DNA of 64,000 nt from positions 14,546 through 78,545 of the forward strand of contig JAQBEH010000020.1 of the NCBI GenBank assembly GCA_032124015.1, written 5' to 3'. Positions 1-8,114 of this stretch are shown one piece after another. The stretch comes from DASRJG01 sp032124015. GTDB taxonomy: Bacteria; Acidobacteriota; Polarisedimenticolia; Polarisedimenticolales; DASRJG01. Within the stretch, counting starts at the first letter, position 1, and the number at the start of each line of letters is the position of its first letter. The position numbers and the translations under genes are program-made. Under the pieces are notes generated by a model that was not told the DNA's origin, made no database searches, and saw only the letters and a program-made list of their open reading frames with translations.

Positions 1-1220
1 GGAACCGCGTCACCAAGGACAAGACGATCGCAAAAGCGCTGACCTTCGGGGTCGGCCAGGTCGTCTCGAAACAGGCGCTCCTCGAGAGCCAGCAACGACT
101 CTATCGAACCGGGCTCTTTTCCAGCGTCAAACTCTCGTGCGTTCCCGAAGGAGGCGCTGACGCGAGCGCCCAAGTCGTGACCGTGAAGGTCACGGAGGCG
201 CCGCCATTCGCGCTTGGTCTCGGCGTGGGATACGACTCGACCGACGGCCCGGGGGCGAGCTTCCTTCTCGGGTACTCGAACCTCGGCGGACGCAACGTGG
301 CGATCGCGCTGCAGGGCCGATTCAACCGCAATGAGACTCGGGGGCTTCTCACGATTCGGAGAAGGCGCGTGTTCGGAAACACGATCGACTCACTCGGCTC
401 GTTGCTCTATGAAAGGCAGGTCCAGGACGGGTTCTCCACGCTGCAAACTACGGCCTCGATCCGGTTGGAACAGCGGCCGAAGCCGCGGTGGATTCGCTAC
501 CTCCGGTATAGCATCCAGGAGGCCCGAGTTACCGACATCACCGATGCCGAGGCGGCGCTCGAGCAGATCTTCAAGGACAAATTGTCGAGCGTGCGGCTCG
601 CCAATGCGAGCCTCGGAATCGTCCGGGATACGCGCGACGACGCCTTTCTCCCGACCCGAGGAGGTTATGCCTCGATCGAGGGCACCGTCTTTGCGAGAGC
701 GCTCGGATCCGAGGCGTCTTTGCTCCAGTCGTTCCTGCGCGGATCGTGGACTTACTCGGCCAAGCGAGGCGGGCGTTTCGCGACGTTCCTCCGCATCGGC
801 GCCGAGCAACCCTTCGCCGACACCGACATCGTCCCGCTCTCCGAGCGCTACTTCGCCGGCGGAATCAACACGCTACGCGGTTTCGCCACGGACTCGGTCG
901 GTGGGTTGGTCATCCCTCGTGACCCAAACCAGCCCGATGGCCCGAGTGTCAACATCGGAGGCGAAGCGATCTTCTTGTTCAACCAGGAGTGGCACTTCCC
1001 CATCTGGAAGAGTTTGCGTGGGGAGCTGTTCCTCGACGTCGGAAACGTCTACCCGACGATCAGCGACTTCGACCTGACCGAGCTGCGCTACGACGCCGGC
1101 GTCGGCCTCCGCCTCGAGACGCCGATCGGGCCGATCCGCCTCGAGTACGGGTGGAAGCTCGATCGGCAACCGGGCGAGAGCCCAGGCGAGTTGATCTTCG
1201 CGATCGGAACGCTGTTCTGA
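1..1220 (+). CDS. Omp85-family outer-membrane protein (BamA/TamA-like), 5' truncated
   Basis: The reading frame is open from base 3, so the gene begins upstream of the window; about 405 residues are visible. The first ~55 residues look like the end of a POTRA domain (a TKDKTI-type strand followed by QQRLYRTGLFSSV). The rest is a 16-strand-type barrel with the Omp85 hallmark GGINTLRGF (the RGF/Y lid-lock motif) and a C-terminus ending in a hydrophobic-aromatic strand (IFAIGTLF), as expected for a barrel assembled by the Bam machine. Such proteins insert or translocate outer-membrane or surface proteins. TamA and BamA cannot be separated without the missing N-terminus. A minus-strand terminator lies immediately downstream. 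Confidence 0.85.
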   Translation, partial: NRVTKDKTIAKALTFGVGQVVSKQALLESQQRLYRTGLFSSVKLSCVPEGGADASAQVVTVKVTEAPPFALGLGVGYDSTDGPGASFLLGYSNLGGRNVAIALQGRFNRNETRGLLTIRRRRVFGNTIDSLGSLLYERQVQDGFSTLQTTASIRLEQRPKPRWIRYLRYSIQEARVTDITDAEAALEQIFKDKLSSVRLANASLGIVRDTRDDAFLPTRGGYASIEGTVFARALGSEASLLQSFLRGSWTYSAKRGGRFATFLRIGAEQPFADTDIVPLSERYFAGGINTLRGFATDSVGGLVIPRDPNQPDGPSVNIGGEAIFLFNQEWHFPIWKSLRGELFLDVGNVYPTISDFDLTELRYDAGVGLRLETPIGPIRLEYGWKLDRQPGESPGELIFAIGTLF

Positions 1221-1236
1221 TCGGTGATTCCGGGAG

Positions 1237-1290
1237 AAAAAACAGCCGCCGCCGGCAGAAGCGGGGGAATGGGGGGGGGTGCCGGCGGCG
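1237..1290 (-). terminator. Intrinsic terminator for the minus-strand sigma-like gene
   Basis: A perfect 11-bp inverted repeat pairs 1247-1257 with 1280-1290. The 22-nt loop is C-rich on the minus strand (a G-run on the plus strand). Reading leftward, the stem is followed by a T6 tract (A-run at 1237-1242 on the plus strand). The orientation fits termination of the gene ending at 1313. Plus-strand reading has no T-tract. Confidence 0.7.
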
Positions 1291-1312
1291 ACCGTTGGGT
1301 GGGGCGTGATCG

Positions 1313-1675
1313 TCAGGCCAAGGAGAAGCGGAGGTTGCCGCGCTGGGGGCCGAGGCAAACCCGGAGTTTCTGCTTCGCTTCGCGTTCGAGTTGTCGGACT
1401 CGCTCCCGGCTGAGGTTCATTCTCTTTCCGATCTCCTCGAGCGTTTGCTCCTGACCGCCGAGAAGGCCGAAACGGTTCCTAATGATGTGGAGCTCGCGCT
1501 CGTCCAGGCGTCCGAGAGCCCGCTGGACGATCGCTCCGACCTCGCGGTTGTAGATCTTTTCTTCTTGATTTTCCGACTGGGTGTCGGCGAGGAGGGTCGA
1601 AAACCGGCATTCTTCGTCCGAATCCACGTAGTCATCTATCGAGAGCTCTTTTTGTAGCAGCGGGAAGATCATCAC
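1313..1675 (-). CDS. Stand-alone sigma-70 region 3.2/4-like protein (truncated sigma factor)
   Basis: The protein is about 120 residues (GTG 1675 or ATG 1672, preceded by CAGGAG). Its C-terminal half is a classic sigma-70 region 4: a LDERELHIIRNRFGL-like segment, then TLEEIG and the helix-turn-helix SRERVRQLEREAKQKLR that normally contacts the -35 element. The N-terminal ~45 residues are acidic and resemble the region 3.2 linker. No region 2 (-10 recognition and core binding) is present, and none can be read in any frame of the ~280 bases upstream. It may be an anti-35 or appropriator-type regulator, or a fixed remnant of a sigma gene. The intact terminator and RBS suggest expression. Confidence 0.75.
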   Translation of the reverse strand: MMIFPLLQKELSIDDYVDSDEECRFSTLLADTQSENQEEKIYNREVGAIVQRALGRLDERELHIIRNRFGLLGGQEQTLEEIGKRMNLSRERVRQLEREAKQKLRVCLGPQRGNLRFSLA

Positions 1676-1744
1676 GTTCTCCTGAGGTGCCCCTCGGCAG
1701 GGATGTAAAGCAACAGGCGTGCCGAGTCTTAATCCGCCGCCGCT

Positions 1745-1818
1745 CGCCTGCGGGGCACGACCCGCGGGACCAAATGTGCCCGCAAACAGGGAGTTACCAG
1801 GCCTGCCGTGGGCAGGCG
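1745..1818. repeat. Structured intergenic segment with competing inverted repeats
   Basis: In the 286-nt gap between the sigma-like gene and mutL there are two adjacent hairpins: 1749-1758 with 1776-1784 (one bulged base) and a perfect 7-bp stem 1801-1807/1811-1817. Bases 1745-1750 (CGCCTG) can instead pair with 1813-1818 (CAGGCG), so two folds exclude each other. An 8-bp palindrome (1761-1768) sits inside the first hairpin. Nothing else is recognisable in this gap. The function is unknown. Confidence 0.4.
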
Positions 1819-1961
1819 AAAGTCGATTCATTTCATGGTGATTCAGCTCAGGCCCAGGCGTGTCGCGCCGCGCTGGCGCTCGTCGCCCGCGCCCATGCAA
1901 GAATGGCGCGCTTCGGGCGGCTGCGGATTTGGACGCGGCGCTACGGCGGAGCGGAGGCTGC

Positions 1962-3710
1962 GTGGGTCGGATCCGCGTCCTGGATGATCACCTCGTCAAT
2001 CGCATCGCCGCCGGCGAAGTCGTCGAACGGCCCGCCGCGGTCGTCAAGGAACTCGTCGAGAACAGCTTGGACGCCGGGGCCGGTTCGATCGAAGTCCGCG
2101 TCGAAGACGGAGGCCGGAGGAGGATCATCGTTGCCGACGACGGAGAGGGGATGGAGCGCGACGACGCGCTTCTCGCCCTGGAACGGCACGCCACGAGCAA
2201 ACTCCGCAGCTTCGAGGACCTCGCGGCCATCGCCACCTTGGGATTTCGCGGGGAAGCGCTCCCGAGCATCGCCGCGGTTTCCCGTTTTCTCATTCGCACC
2301 GCGGCACGCGATGGGTTCGGCACCGAGATCGAAGTGCGGGCCGGAAGGATCAGTGGCGTACGCGAAGTGGAACGGGGGCGAGGCACGACGACGGAAGTGG
2401 GCGGGATCTTTTTCAACGTGCCCGCGCGGCGAAAGTTCCTGCGAGCGGCTCCGACGGAGCTCGCTCACATCGTCCGTACGGTCGCCCACTACGCGCTGGC
2501 GCACCCGTCGGTGCGGTTCGTCCTCGAACACGAGGGGAGACGTCTGATCGAAGCAGCGAAGGCGGCCGACCGGGCCGAGCGCATCGCCCAGGTCCACGGG
2601 CGCGAGCTCGCGGCCAAGCTGGTGCCGTTCGACGCGGAAAGCTCCGGGATTCGAGCGAGCGGATTCGCGGGCCGGCCGGTCGACGCGCTGGCCCGCCGCG
2701 ACGTCCAGCACGTCTTCGTGAACGGCCGCCTCGTGCAGGACCGGGTTTTGGCGCACGCGATCGCCGCGGCGTACGGCAACACGCTGGCCCGTGGCCTCTA
2801 CCCCGCGATGCTCCTTTTCGTCGACCTCGACCCCTCCCGGGTCGACGTCAACGTGCATCCCCAAAAAACCGAGGTGCGTTTCGACCGATCCTCCGACGTG
2901 CATGACGCGGTGCGAGCCGCCGTCGCCGCAGCACTTTCGCACGAAACCGCAGTGCCGCACCTTCAAGACCTGAGACCCGGGACGGGCGCGCCCGCACCTT
3001 CCGCTTCTTTCGCAGCGGCGCTGATCCGTAGTGAGGCCGTGGCCGAGTTCCCGGCGCGAGCCTACGGGCCGCAGGGTGGTGCGTCGGCACCGAGCCTGCT
3101 CGACGAGGGGAGCGCCGCGGTCGATCCCGGCCGCCGGGCGGTGCCGTTGGCGCAGTACAAAGATTCCTACATCGTCGCGCAGGATCGGGAGGGGCTATTG
3201 ATCGTCGATCAGCACGTCGCTCACGAACGCGTCCTGTTCGAGCGCTACCTAGGAGAAACGGAGCGCGGCGACGTTCACGTGCAGCGCCTCCTTTTCCCGA
3301 AAACGATCGAGTTGTCGGCCGATGAGGCGGTGGTTTTCGCAGCTGAGGCGGGGGAGTTCGCGCGCCTCGGTTTTCTGCTGGAACCGTTCGGCGGGAACGC
3401 AGTGAAACTGGACGGCGTTCCGGCATTCGCCAAGGACGTGGCTCCCGATCGCCTGCTGCGCGAGCTCCTCGGGGAAGCCGCGAGAACGCGTAGCGCGGCG
3501 ACCGGTGCCGAGGAGTTGCGCCGGCGGCTGGTGACGAGCGCTTCCTGTCAAGCGGCGATCAAGGTCAACTACCCCCTGGCCCGCGAGGGGATGCAGCGCC
3601 TTTTGGATGACCTCTTTCAGACCGAAAATCCGACGACCTGTCCTCACGGGCGGCCGATCATCTTCAGGCTCACACTGGACGAGATCGAAAGAGCCTTCAG
3701 GCGACGCTGA
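1962..3710 (+). CDS. mutL: DNA mismatch repair protein MutL
   Basis: GHKL-type ATPase of methyl-independent mismatch repair, recruited by MutS. The GTG start at 1962 has GGAGG upstream and places the family's usual opening (IRVL..HLVNRIAAGEVVERP) near residue 3; an upstream ATG at 1860 would add a non-homologous extension. The N-terminus has NSLDAGA, DDGEGM and GFRGEAL, all ATPase motifs. The C-terminal domain keeps the endonuclease motif (DQH..HER...E) plus SCQAAIKV and CPHGRP, so this looks like a nicking-competent MutL, as in bacteria without MutH. Predicted length is 582 residues, normal for the family. mutS is not in the window. Confidence 0.95.
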   Translation: MGRIRVLDDHLVNRIAAGEVVERPAAVVKELVENSLDAGAGSIEVRVEDGGRRRIIVADDGEGMERDDALLALERHATSKLRSFEDLAAIATLGFRGEALPSIAAVSRFLIRTAARDGFGTEIEVRAGRISGVREVERGRGTTTEVGGIFFNVPARRKFLRAAPTELAHIVRTVAHYALAHPSVRFVLEHEGRRLIEAAKAADRAERIAQVHGRELAAKLVPFDAESSGIRASGFAGRPVDALARRDVQHVFVNGRLVQDRVLAHAIAAAYGNTLARGLYPAMLLFVDLDPSRVDVNVHPQKTEVRFDRSSDVHDAVRAAVAAALSHETAVPHLQDLRPGTGAPAPSASFAAALIRSEAVAEFPARAYGPQGGASAPSLLDEGSAAVDPGRRAVPLAQYKDSYIVAQDREGLLIVDQHVAHERVLFERYLGETERGDVHVQRLLFPKTIELSADEAVVFAAEAGEFARLGFLLEPFGGNAVKLDGVPAFAKDVAPDRLLRELLGEAARTRSAATGAEELRRRLVTSASCQAAIKVNYPLAREGMQRLLDDLFQTENPTTCPHGRPIIFRLTLDEIERAFRRR

Positions 3711-3722
3711 TCGCCCCCCTTG

Positions 3723-3751
3723 TTGACGGTGCGGGAAATACCTCGTATATA
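3723..3751 (+). promoter_or_regulatory. Sigma-70-type promoter for the lytic transglycosylase gene
   Basis: TTGACG (3723-3728), a 17-nt spacer, then TATATA (3746-3751). The ATG lies only 8 nt after the -10 element, so the transcript may be leaderless or nearly so. Confidence 0.6.
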
Positions 3752-3759
3752 ACGAAGCC

Positions 3760-4461
3760 ATGCGACCCCTTATCCCGGTGGTGTTGGCCGCCCTACTCGG
3801 CGGCACCTTGGTGAACGCCACGGATCTCGTCGTCTTCGAGGACGGACGAGGCCTCAGGGTCAGCGGATTTCAACTCGCCGACGGACTCGCGCGGCTCACT
3901 CTGGAAGATGGCGGTGAACTCGGGGTACCGATGGGTTCGATCATCGCGATCGAGCGTGCCATCGACGCGGAGGATCCCACGCCTGAAGAGGACCCGAACC
4001 GAGCGGTCGAGGCCGCCGCGATCGTCAACGATCTTCGCGCAAACGAGAAGTGGCGCCGGGCCGCCGGACGTTACGCCGACGCGATCGCCGCGGCGGCGGA
4101 CCGCAATGCGCTCGATCGGGCGTTGCTGGCCGCGGTCGCCAAGGTCGAGTCCAATTTCAAGCCCTACGCCGTCTCACCGCGTGGCGCCGCGGGCATCCTC
4201 CAGTTGATGCCGGCAACGGCGAAGCGGTTCGGCGTGAGAAACGTGTTCGACGCGGAGCAGAACATCGACGGTGGGGCGCGCTATCTGCGGTGGCTCTTGG
4301 ATCACTTCAACGGACGCGTCGATCTCGCCCTCGCGGGGTACAACGCCGGCGAGGGAGCGGTGGATCGCCATCACGGCGTTCCTCCCTTCGCCGAAACCGA
4401 ATGGTACGTGATCAAAGTCCTCGACCACGTTGGGCAGACGAAGCCGTCGGCTCAGCGCTGA
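3760..4461 (+). CDS. Lytic transglycosylase (SLT domain), secreted
   Basis: The 233-residue protein has an N-terminal signal peptide (MRPLIPVVLAALLGG, cleavage around residue 20), a short ~65-residue SH3-like or linker segment, and a C-terminal Slt70-type domain. The domain shows the catalytic Glu in AKVESNF, the signature GAAGILQLMPATA, and the AGYNAGEGAV motif. The enzyme should cleave peptidoglycan glycan strands in the periplasm, releasing 1,6-anhydro-muropeptides. It has its own promoter and is separate from mutL. Its 3' end overlaps the convergent downstream gene by 10 bases. Confidence 0.9.
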   Translation: MRPLIPVVLAALLGGTLVNATDLVVFEDGRGLRVSGFQLADGLARLTLEDGGELGVPMGSIIAIERAIDAEDPTPEEDPNRAVEAAAIVNDLRANEKWRRAAGRYADAIAAAADRNALDRALLAAVAKVESNFKPYAVSPRGAAGILQLMPATAKRFGVRNVFDAEQNIDGGARYLRWLLDHFNGRVDLALAGYNAGEGAVDRHHGVPPFAETEWYVIKVLDHVGQTKPSAQR

Positions 4462-5654
4462 CGCCTCCCGAAGACGCTTCGAAGAAAAGGCAGGATCGGA
4501 TCGGCGGTGATTGCCGGAGCCGGGCCGTACCCGTCCAAACGCCAGCCGGATTCTCCTTCCGGATGAAGTGACGCGGTCATGGCCGCGATCGGCGCTTCTT
4601 TCGGCTCGTCCGTCGAACGCGCCAGGCGAGCCCAGCTCTGCCTCACGAACGCGGACGACGAAACAGCGCTCCAACTCGCGTCGAACGCGCCGGGAGCAGA
4701 GGGGTCGCCGCTGAGAAGCGAACCCTCGCGCCGGGCGTCGATCGCGGATTCGAGCCGCGCGCGCGAGGACGTCACGAGCAGGATCGGACCATCGATGGCA
4801 AGAGCGATCCCGGACCCACCGGCGCTCGGAACGAACGATCCCGTGGAGACACCACGATAGCGAACGACCTCGGCATGCTCGGTCAAGGCGCCCAGGCCAA
4901 AGAGCATGTCGAGGAGACCGGAAAGCCGGTCGGAGCGACGGAGCTCCAAGGCGAGGATCGCTTCGGCCTGGGTGTCGTCCCCGCCGTCGTAGAGTGCAAA
5001 AACCGCGGGTCCGGCCAGGTCCTCGGCGATCTCGGCGCGCACGGGGTGCCCAAGAAGCCTCTCCGCGAAATTCGCGCGATCACGCCAGGACGCCAAGACG
5101 GCGCCACCGAGTGTCGGATCCGCCAGACGCCTGGGCATCAGTCGAATCCTGACCAGGCAGGAGGGTGTGCCGGGAACGGCCTGAAGGGCCAACGTCGCAG
5201 CAGGAATCACGTGAGTTCTGTCCAAAATGTCGAGCACCGGGGCGGGCCCGTCGAAGCTCCAGGATTCCCTCAAGCCGACCGTCGAGGTGGTCCCGGCAGC
5301 GGTTCTGGTGTCGATCGTTCCCCGCGCGGTCGCCGGAAACAACTCGGACCCGCCGGGAAAGCCCATGGCCGCCAGACGCGGTTCGAGGACTGCGCGTAGG
5401 TCGACCTCAACGTGAAGGATCCCCTCCGCGTCGACCTGGCCCGAGCGAAGTGCCTTGGAGTTCAGCAGGGCCCGATAGAGAGGGATGCCTTGAAGGAGGG
5501 TGAGGGCCGCCTCGTCGGTCGGCCGGTCCGGGTTCGGCGGGCCGGTTTCGGGGCCGTTCGAGCCCCGGCCCGCGCAGCGCCAGAGGGTGAAAGAGGCCAC
5601 GAGGAGGGCGCTCGCGAGGAACGCCACCGCCACGACGAGGGCACTCCGTTTCAA
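4452..5654 (-). CDS. Uncharacterised N-terminally anchored protein
   Basis: I do not recognise this protein with certainty. The most likely start is TTG at 5654, with AAAGGAAAG upstream, giving 400 residues. An N-terminal hydrophobic helix (ALVVAVAFLASALLVASF) followed by a Gly/Pro/Asn-rich linker indicates a membrane anchor with the remainder in the periplasm. The body alternates hydrophobic strands and has repeated features such as LLDMLFGLGAL and ALAIDGPILLVTSS, reminiscent of DUF3352-like proteins of deltaproteobacteria. That similarity is an impression, not a match. It is divergent from the DUF4388 gene and shares its upstream region. Confidence 0.6.
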   Translation of the reverse strand: MKRSALVVAVAFLASALLVASFTLWRCAGRGSNGPETGPPNPDRPTDEAALTLLQGIPLYRALLNSKALRSGQVDAEGILHVEVDLRAVLEPRLAAMGFPGGSELFPATARGTIDTRTAAGTTSTVGLRESWSFDGPAPVLDILDRTHVIPAATLALQAVPGTPSCLVRIRLMPRRLADPTLGGAVLASWRDRANFAERLLGHPVRAEIAEDLAGPAVFALYDGGDDTQAEAILALELRRSDRLSGLLDMLFGLGALTEHAEVVRYRGVSTGSFVPSAGGSGIALAIDGPILLVTSSRARLESAIDARREGSLLSGDPSAPGAFDASWSAVSSSAFVRQSWARLARSTDEPKEAPIAAMTASLHPEGESGWRLDGYGPAPAITADPILPFLRSVFGRRQR

Positions 5655-5694
5655 TCCACTTTCCTTTCCGGCACCGATCCCTATATTGTCCGCG

Positions 5695-7254
5695 ATGGGC
5701 AGTATAGGTTCACGGGGTGGGCCGGGGGTGGACCTCGGGGCCCAAACGACGGTGACGACCGGGATGCAGGCCAATTTCAGTAGTCAGACGCTTGCCGAGA
5801 TCTTCCGCGATCTCTACGTCGGGGAGCGCTCGGGCGTCCTCGAACTGAGCCGCGGGAACATCGAGAAGCGGATCTATTTCGATCGCGGCATGATTCTGTT
5901 CGCCGAATCCGGCGCCGACGATGAAAACCTCGGCCGCCGGCTGGTGAGCGAAGGGAAGATCTCACCCGGAGCCCTCTCGGAGGCTCGACGGAACATCAGC
6001 GAGCCCAAAGATCTCGCCCAGGCGTTGGTCAACCGCGGCCTGATCGGGAAAGAGACTCTCTCCCACACCGTGCGTTACATCGTGGAGCAAGTCATTCAGT
6101 CCGTTTTCCAATGGGAAGGCGGCACGGCGCGATTCAGCGAGGGCTGGCTCCTCCAAGAGATCTTTGAAAGCGACATCCTGCTCACGTTCGAGGTGATCCT
6201 CAAGGGGATCGGCGCGATGGTCGGCTTCGAGCCGATTCAAGCGGCGATGAAGGGGCTCGACAGCCGCCTCAAGCTGCGGCGGCCGTCACCCGTCCCTCTC
6301 GAACGAGTCGCGCTTTCGCCGGCCCACGGCTACATCCTGTCGCGCATCGACGGTAAGAGTCGCCTTCAAGACATCCTCGCGCTCCTTCCTCCGGCGGAAG
6401 AAGGTTTGGCCTGCCGGTTCCTGTATGGGCTTCTCGTGCTGGGTGTGGTCTGTTACGACCCGCCGGTTGGGGAAGCGGCGTTTCGGATCACCACCATCCT
6501 GCGGGACCACGCGGACACGGTCGCCCTCGAAGGCTTGCAAGAGCGCATGGTCCTCGAGACCTACGCCGCGATGAGGAACAAAAACCCGCACGAGGTTCTG
6601 GGGCTCCCTTCGGGCGCGTCGCGCGACACGATAGAAAGCGCCTACGAAGAGGCCAAAGACCGGTTCAGCCGGGACCGGATCCTGCCCCGCATCCGGGAAC
6701 GCCTCCGCGCGGAGCTAGCCGTCATCGAGAGCCGGTTCGTCGAGGCGTACCTGACGCTCGTGCAGGCACGGGCCAACGACCACGGGCCAAGGCCCGAAGA
6801 CGGAGCTGACGCAAAGGAACCGCAGGGCATGGATGATTTCCTCGTCCGGATCGAAATGGACAAGACCAAGACGAAGGTCGCAATCGAGGAAAATGCCAAG
6901 CTCGCGGAGTCCTACTTCTCCCAGGCCAAGAAGTTCATGCGAGAAGGGGACCCCTACAACGCCATCCAGTACGGGAAGCTGGCGATCAGCTACAGCCCCG
7001 ACGAAGCCCGATTCTATTTTCTCCTCGCCGAATGCCAGGTCAAGAATCCGGACGCTCGCTGGCAACGCCTGGCTGAGCAGAACTACCTCGAGGCGGCCCG
7101 GCAGGACCAGTGGAACGCCGAGTACCGGATCACGCTGGGCCGTTTCTACAAACGGCGCGGACTGAAGCTCAGGGCTAAAAAGCAGTTTGAGGAGGCTCTC
7201 ACGCTCGCTCCCACCCACGAAGGCGCGCTCAAGGAGCTCCAGTCCGTCTCGTGA
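5695..7254 (+). CDS. DUF4388 / J-like / TPR multidomain protein
   Basis: About 519 residues from ATG 5695 (ATG 5764 is an alternative and places the first domain at residue 1). Residues ~25-150 form a DUF4388 domain (FSSQTLAEIFRDLYVGERSGVL, then IYFDRGMILFA). The middle contains a DnaJ-like stretch (NPHEVLGLPSGASRDTIESAYE) without the HPD tripeptide, so it should not stimulate DnaK ATPase in the usual way. The C-terminus has TPR-like helices (AESYFSQAKKFMREGDPYNAI). Proteins of this architecture occur in gliding or type IV pilus-bearing bacteria; a scaffold or regulatory role is inference. A TATATT hexamer lies 7 nt before the ATG. Confidence 0.75.
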   Translation: MGSIGSRGGPGVDLGAQTTVTTGMQANFSSQTLAEIFRDLYVGERSGVLELSRGNIEKRIYFDRGMILFAESGADDENLGRRLVSEGKISPGALSEARRNISEPKDLAQALVNRGLIGKETLSHTVRYIVEQVIQSVFQWEGGTARFSEGWLLQEIFESDILLTFEVILKGIGAMVGFEPIQAAMKGLDSRLKLRRPSPVPLERVALSPAHGYILSRIDGKSRLQDILALLPPAEEGLACRFLYGLLVLGVVCYDPPVGEAAFRITTILRDHADTVALEGLQERMVLETYAAMRNKNPHEVLGLPSGASRDTIESAYEEAKDRFSRDRILPRIRERLRAELAVIESRFVEAYLTLVQARANDHGPRPEDGADAKEPQGMDDFLVRIEMDKTKTKVAIEENAKLAESYFSQAKKFMREGDPYNAIQYGKLAISYSPDEARFYFLLAECQVKNPDARWQRLAEQNYLEAARQDQWNAEYRITLGRFYKRRGLKLRAKKQFEEALTLAPTHEGALKELQSVS

Positions 7255-7282
7255 TCGACGCCCTCCCCGGCCCGCGCGTTGC

Positions 7283-7310
7283 TTGACAGAGGCCTCCTCC
7301 CTGGTATAAT
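7283..7310 (+). promoter_or_regulatory. Sigma-70 promoter of the yceD-rpmF-fab operon
   Basis: TTGACA (7283-7288), a 16-nt spacer and a consensus TATAAT (7305-7310), 21 nt before the yceD start. This is the closest match to the housekeeping consensus in the window, suiting a highly expressed ribosomal-protein and lipid operon. Confidence 0.8.
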
Positions 7311-7331
7311 CCGCGTTTCTCCGGAAGCGAA

Positions 7332-7832
7332 ATGTTCATTGATATCAACACAATAGGGACCGAGGGCCTCTCGTTTCAGCGTTCCGTCCGCCTTCACGGG
7401 CTGGAAGGGCCGAGCCGAGAGAGCATCCCCGACCTCGAGGCGCAACTGGAAGGTACGGTCAGCCCCGTGCCCGGCGGTGCTGAGTTGAAAGCCCGTATCG
7501 GAGCGACGGTTCCTCTGATGTGCAGCCGTTGTCTCGAGACCTTCTCGTGGGACATCCGGATGGCCTTTGCTTGGAAGGTCTTGAAAACATCGACGGACGA
7601 CGATGCCTCGGTCCTCGTTGCCCCCGAAGGCAAGATCGGTCTCGAGGATCTCGCGACGGAACAGCTGTACCTCAATCTTCCCCTGAAGCCTATTTGTTCG
7701 CCGTCATGCCTCGGGCTGTGCCCCACGTGCGGGACGAACAAGAATCTGAGCGCGTGCGAATGCGTGCCCGATGACGTCGATCCGCGGTTGGCCCCGCTTC
7801 TCCCGTTCAGACGAAAAACGAAAGACTCCTAA
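7332..7832 (+). CDS. yceD: DUF177 / YceD family protein
   Basis: 166 residues. It has the DUF177 signature: a CSRC pair in the middle (MCSRCLETF) and a C-terminal cysteine-rich patch (CSPSCLGLCPTCG...ACEC) that may bind metal. YceD homologues lie almost universally immediately upstream of rpmF and are linked to 23S rRNA maturation or ribosome metabolism in plants and bacteria. Here it is the first gene after a strong promoter and precedes rpmF by 53 bases. The assignment rests on motif plus gene order. Confidence 0.88.
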   Translation: MFIDINTIGTEGLSFQRSVRLHGLEGPSRESIPDLEAQLEGTVSPVPGGAELKARIGATVPLMCSRCLETFSWDIRMAFAWKVLKTSTDDDASVLVAPEGKIGLEDLATEQLYLNLPLKPICSPSCLGLCPTCGTNKNLSACECVPDDVDPRLAPLLPFRRKTKDS

Positions 7833-7885
7833 GAGCGACAGAGCGAATCCCGGACTCCCGGGGCGTCTGCGTGAGGTCATAGACG

Positions 7886-8068
7886 ATGCCGAATCCAAAA
7901 CGACGCCACTCCAGGGCCCGCCGCGATAAGCGGCGTGCGCACGACGCGCTTGCGCAACCCGGAACATCGGTGTGCACGAACTGCCAGGAGCGCAAGCTGC
8001 CGCATCGCGTGTGCCCGCATTGCGGCCACTACAAAGGTCGCGAGGTCGTCGAGCCCCCGTCCGCCTAG
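7886..8068 (+). CDS. rpmF: 50S ribosomal protein L32
   Basis: 60 residues starting MPNPKRRHSRARRDKRRAHD, the canonical L32 N-terminus, with two CxxC pairs (CTNC and CPHC) that form the zinc-binding type of L32. It is a component of the large ribosomal subunit. It sits between yceD and fabH. In most bacteria plsX follows rpmF, but here the next gene is fabH after a 46-nt gap. Confidence 0.97.
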   Translation: MPNPKRRHSRARRDKRRAHDALAQPGTSVCTNCQERKLPHRVCPHCGHYKGREVVEPPSA

Positions 8069-8114
8069 GGGTCTGCGCTGGGCCTTTAGCGTCTGGGCCC
8101 GCGGAGGGGGAGCG

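Noticed and set aside
1261..1279. G-run as a possible quadruplex or phase-variable tract
   Set aside because: It is in the loop of a convincing minus-strand terminator and is not within a coding sequence.
1680..1900. Upstream extension of the sigma-like gene to 1900
   Set aside because: The extra residues are Pro/Gly/Arg-rich with no sigma homology, and the RBS and start lie at 1675/1672.
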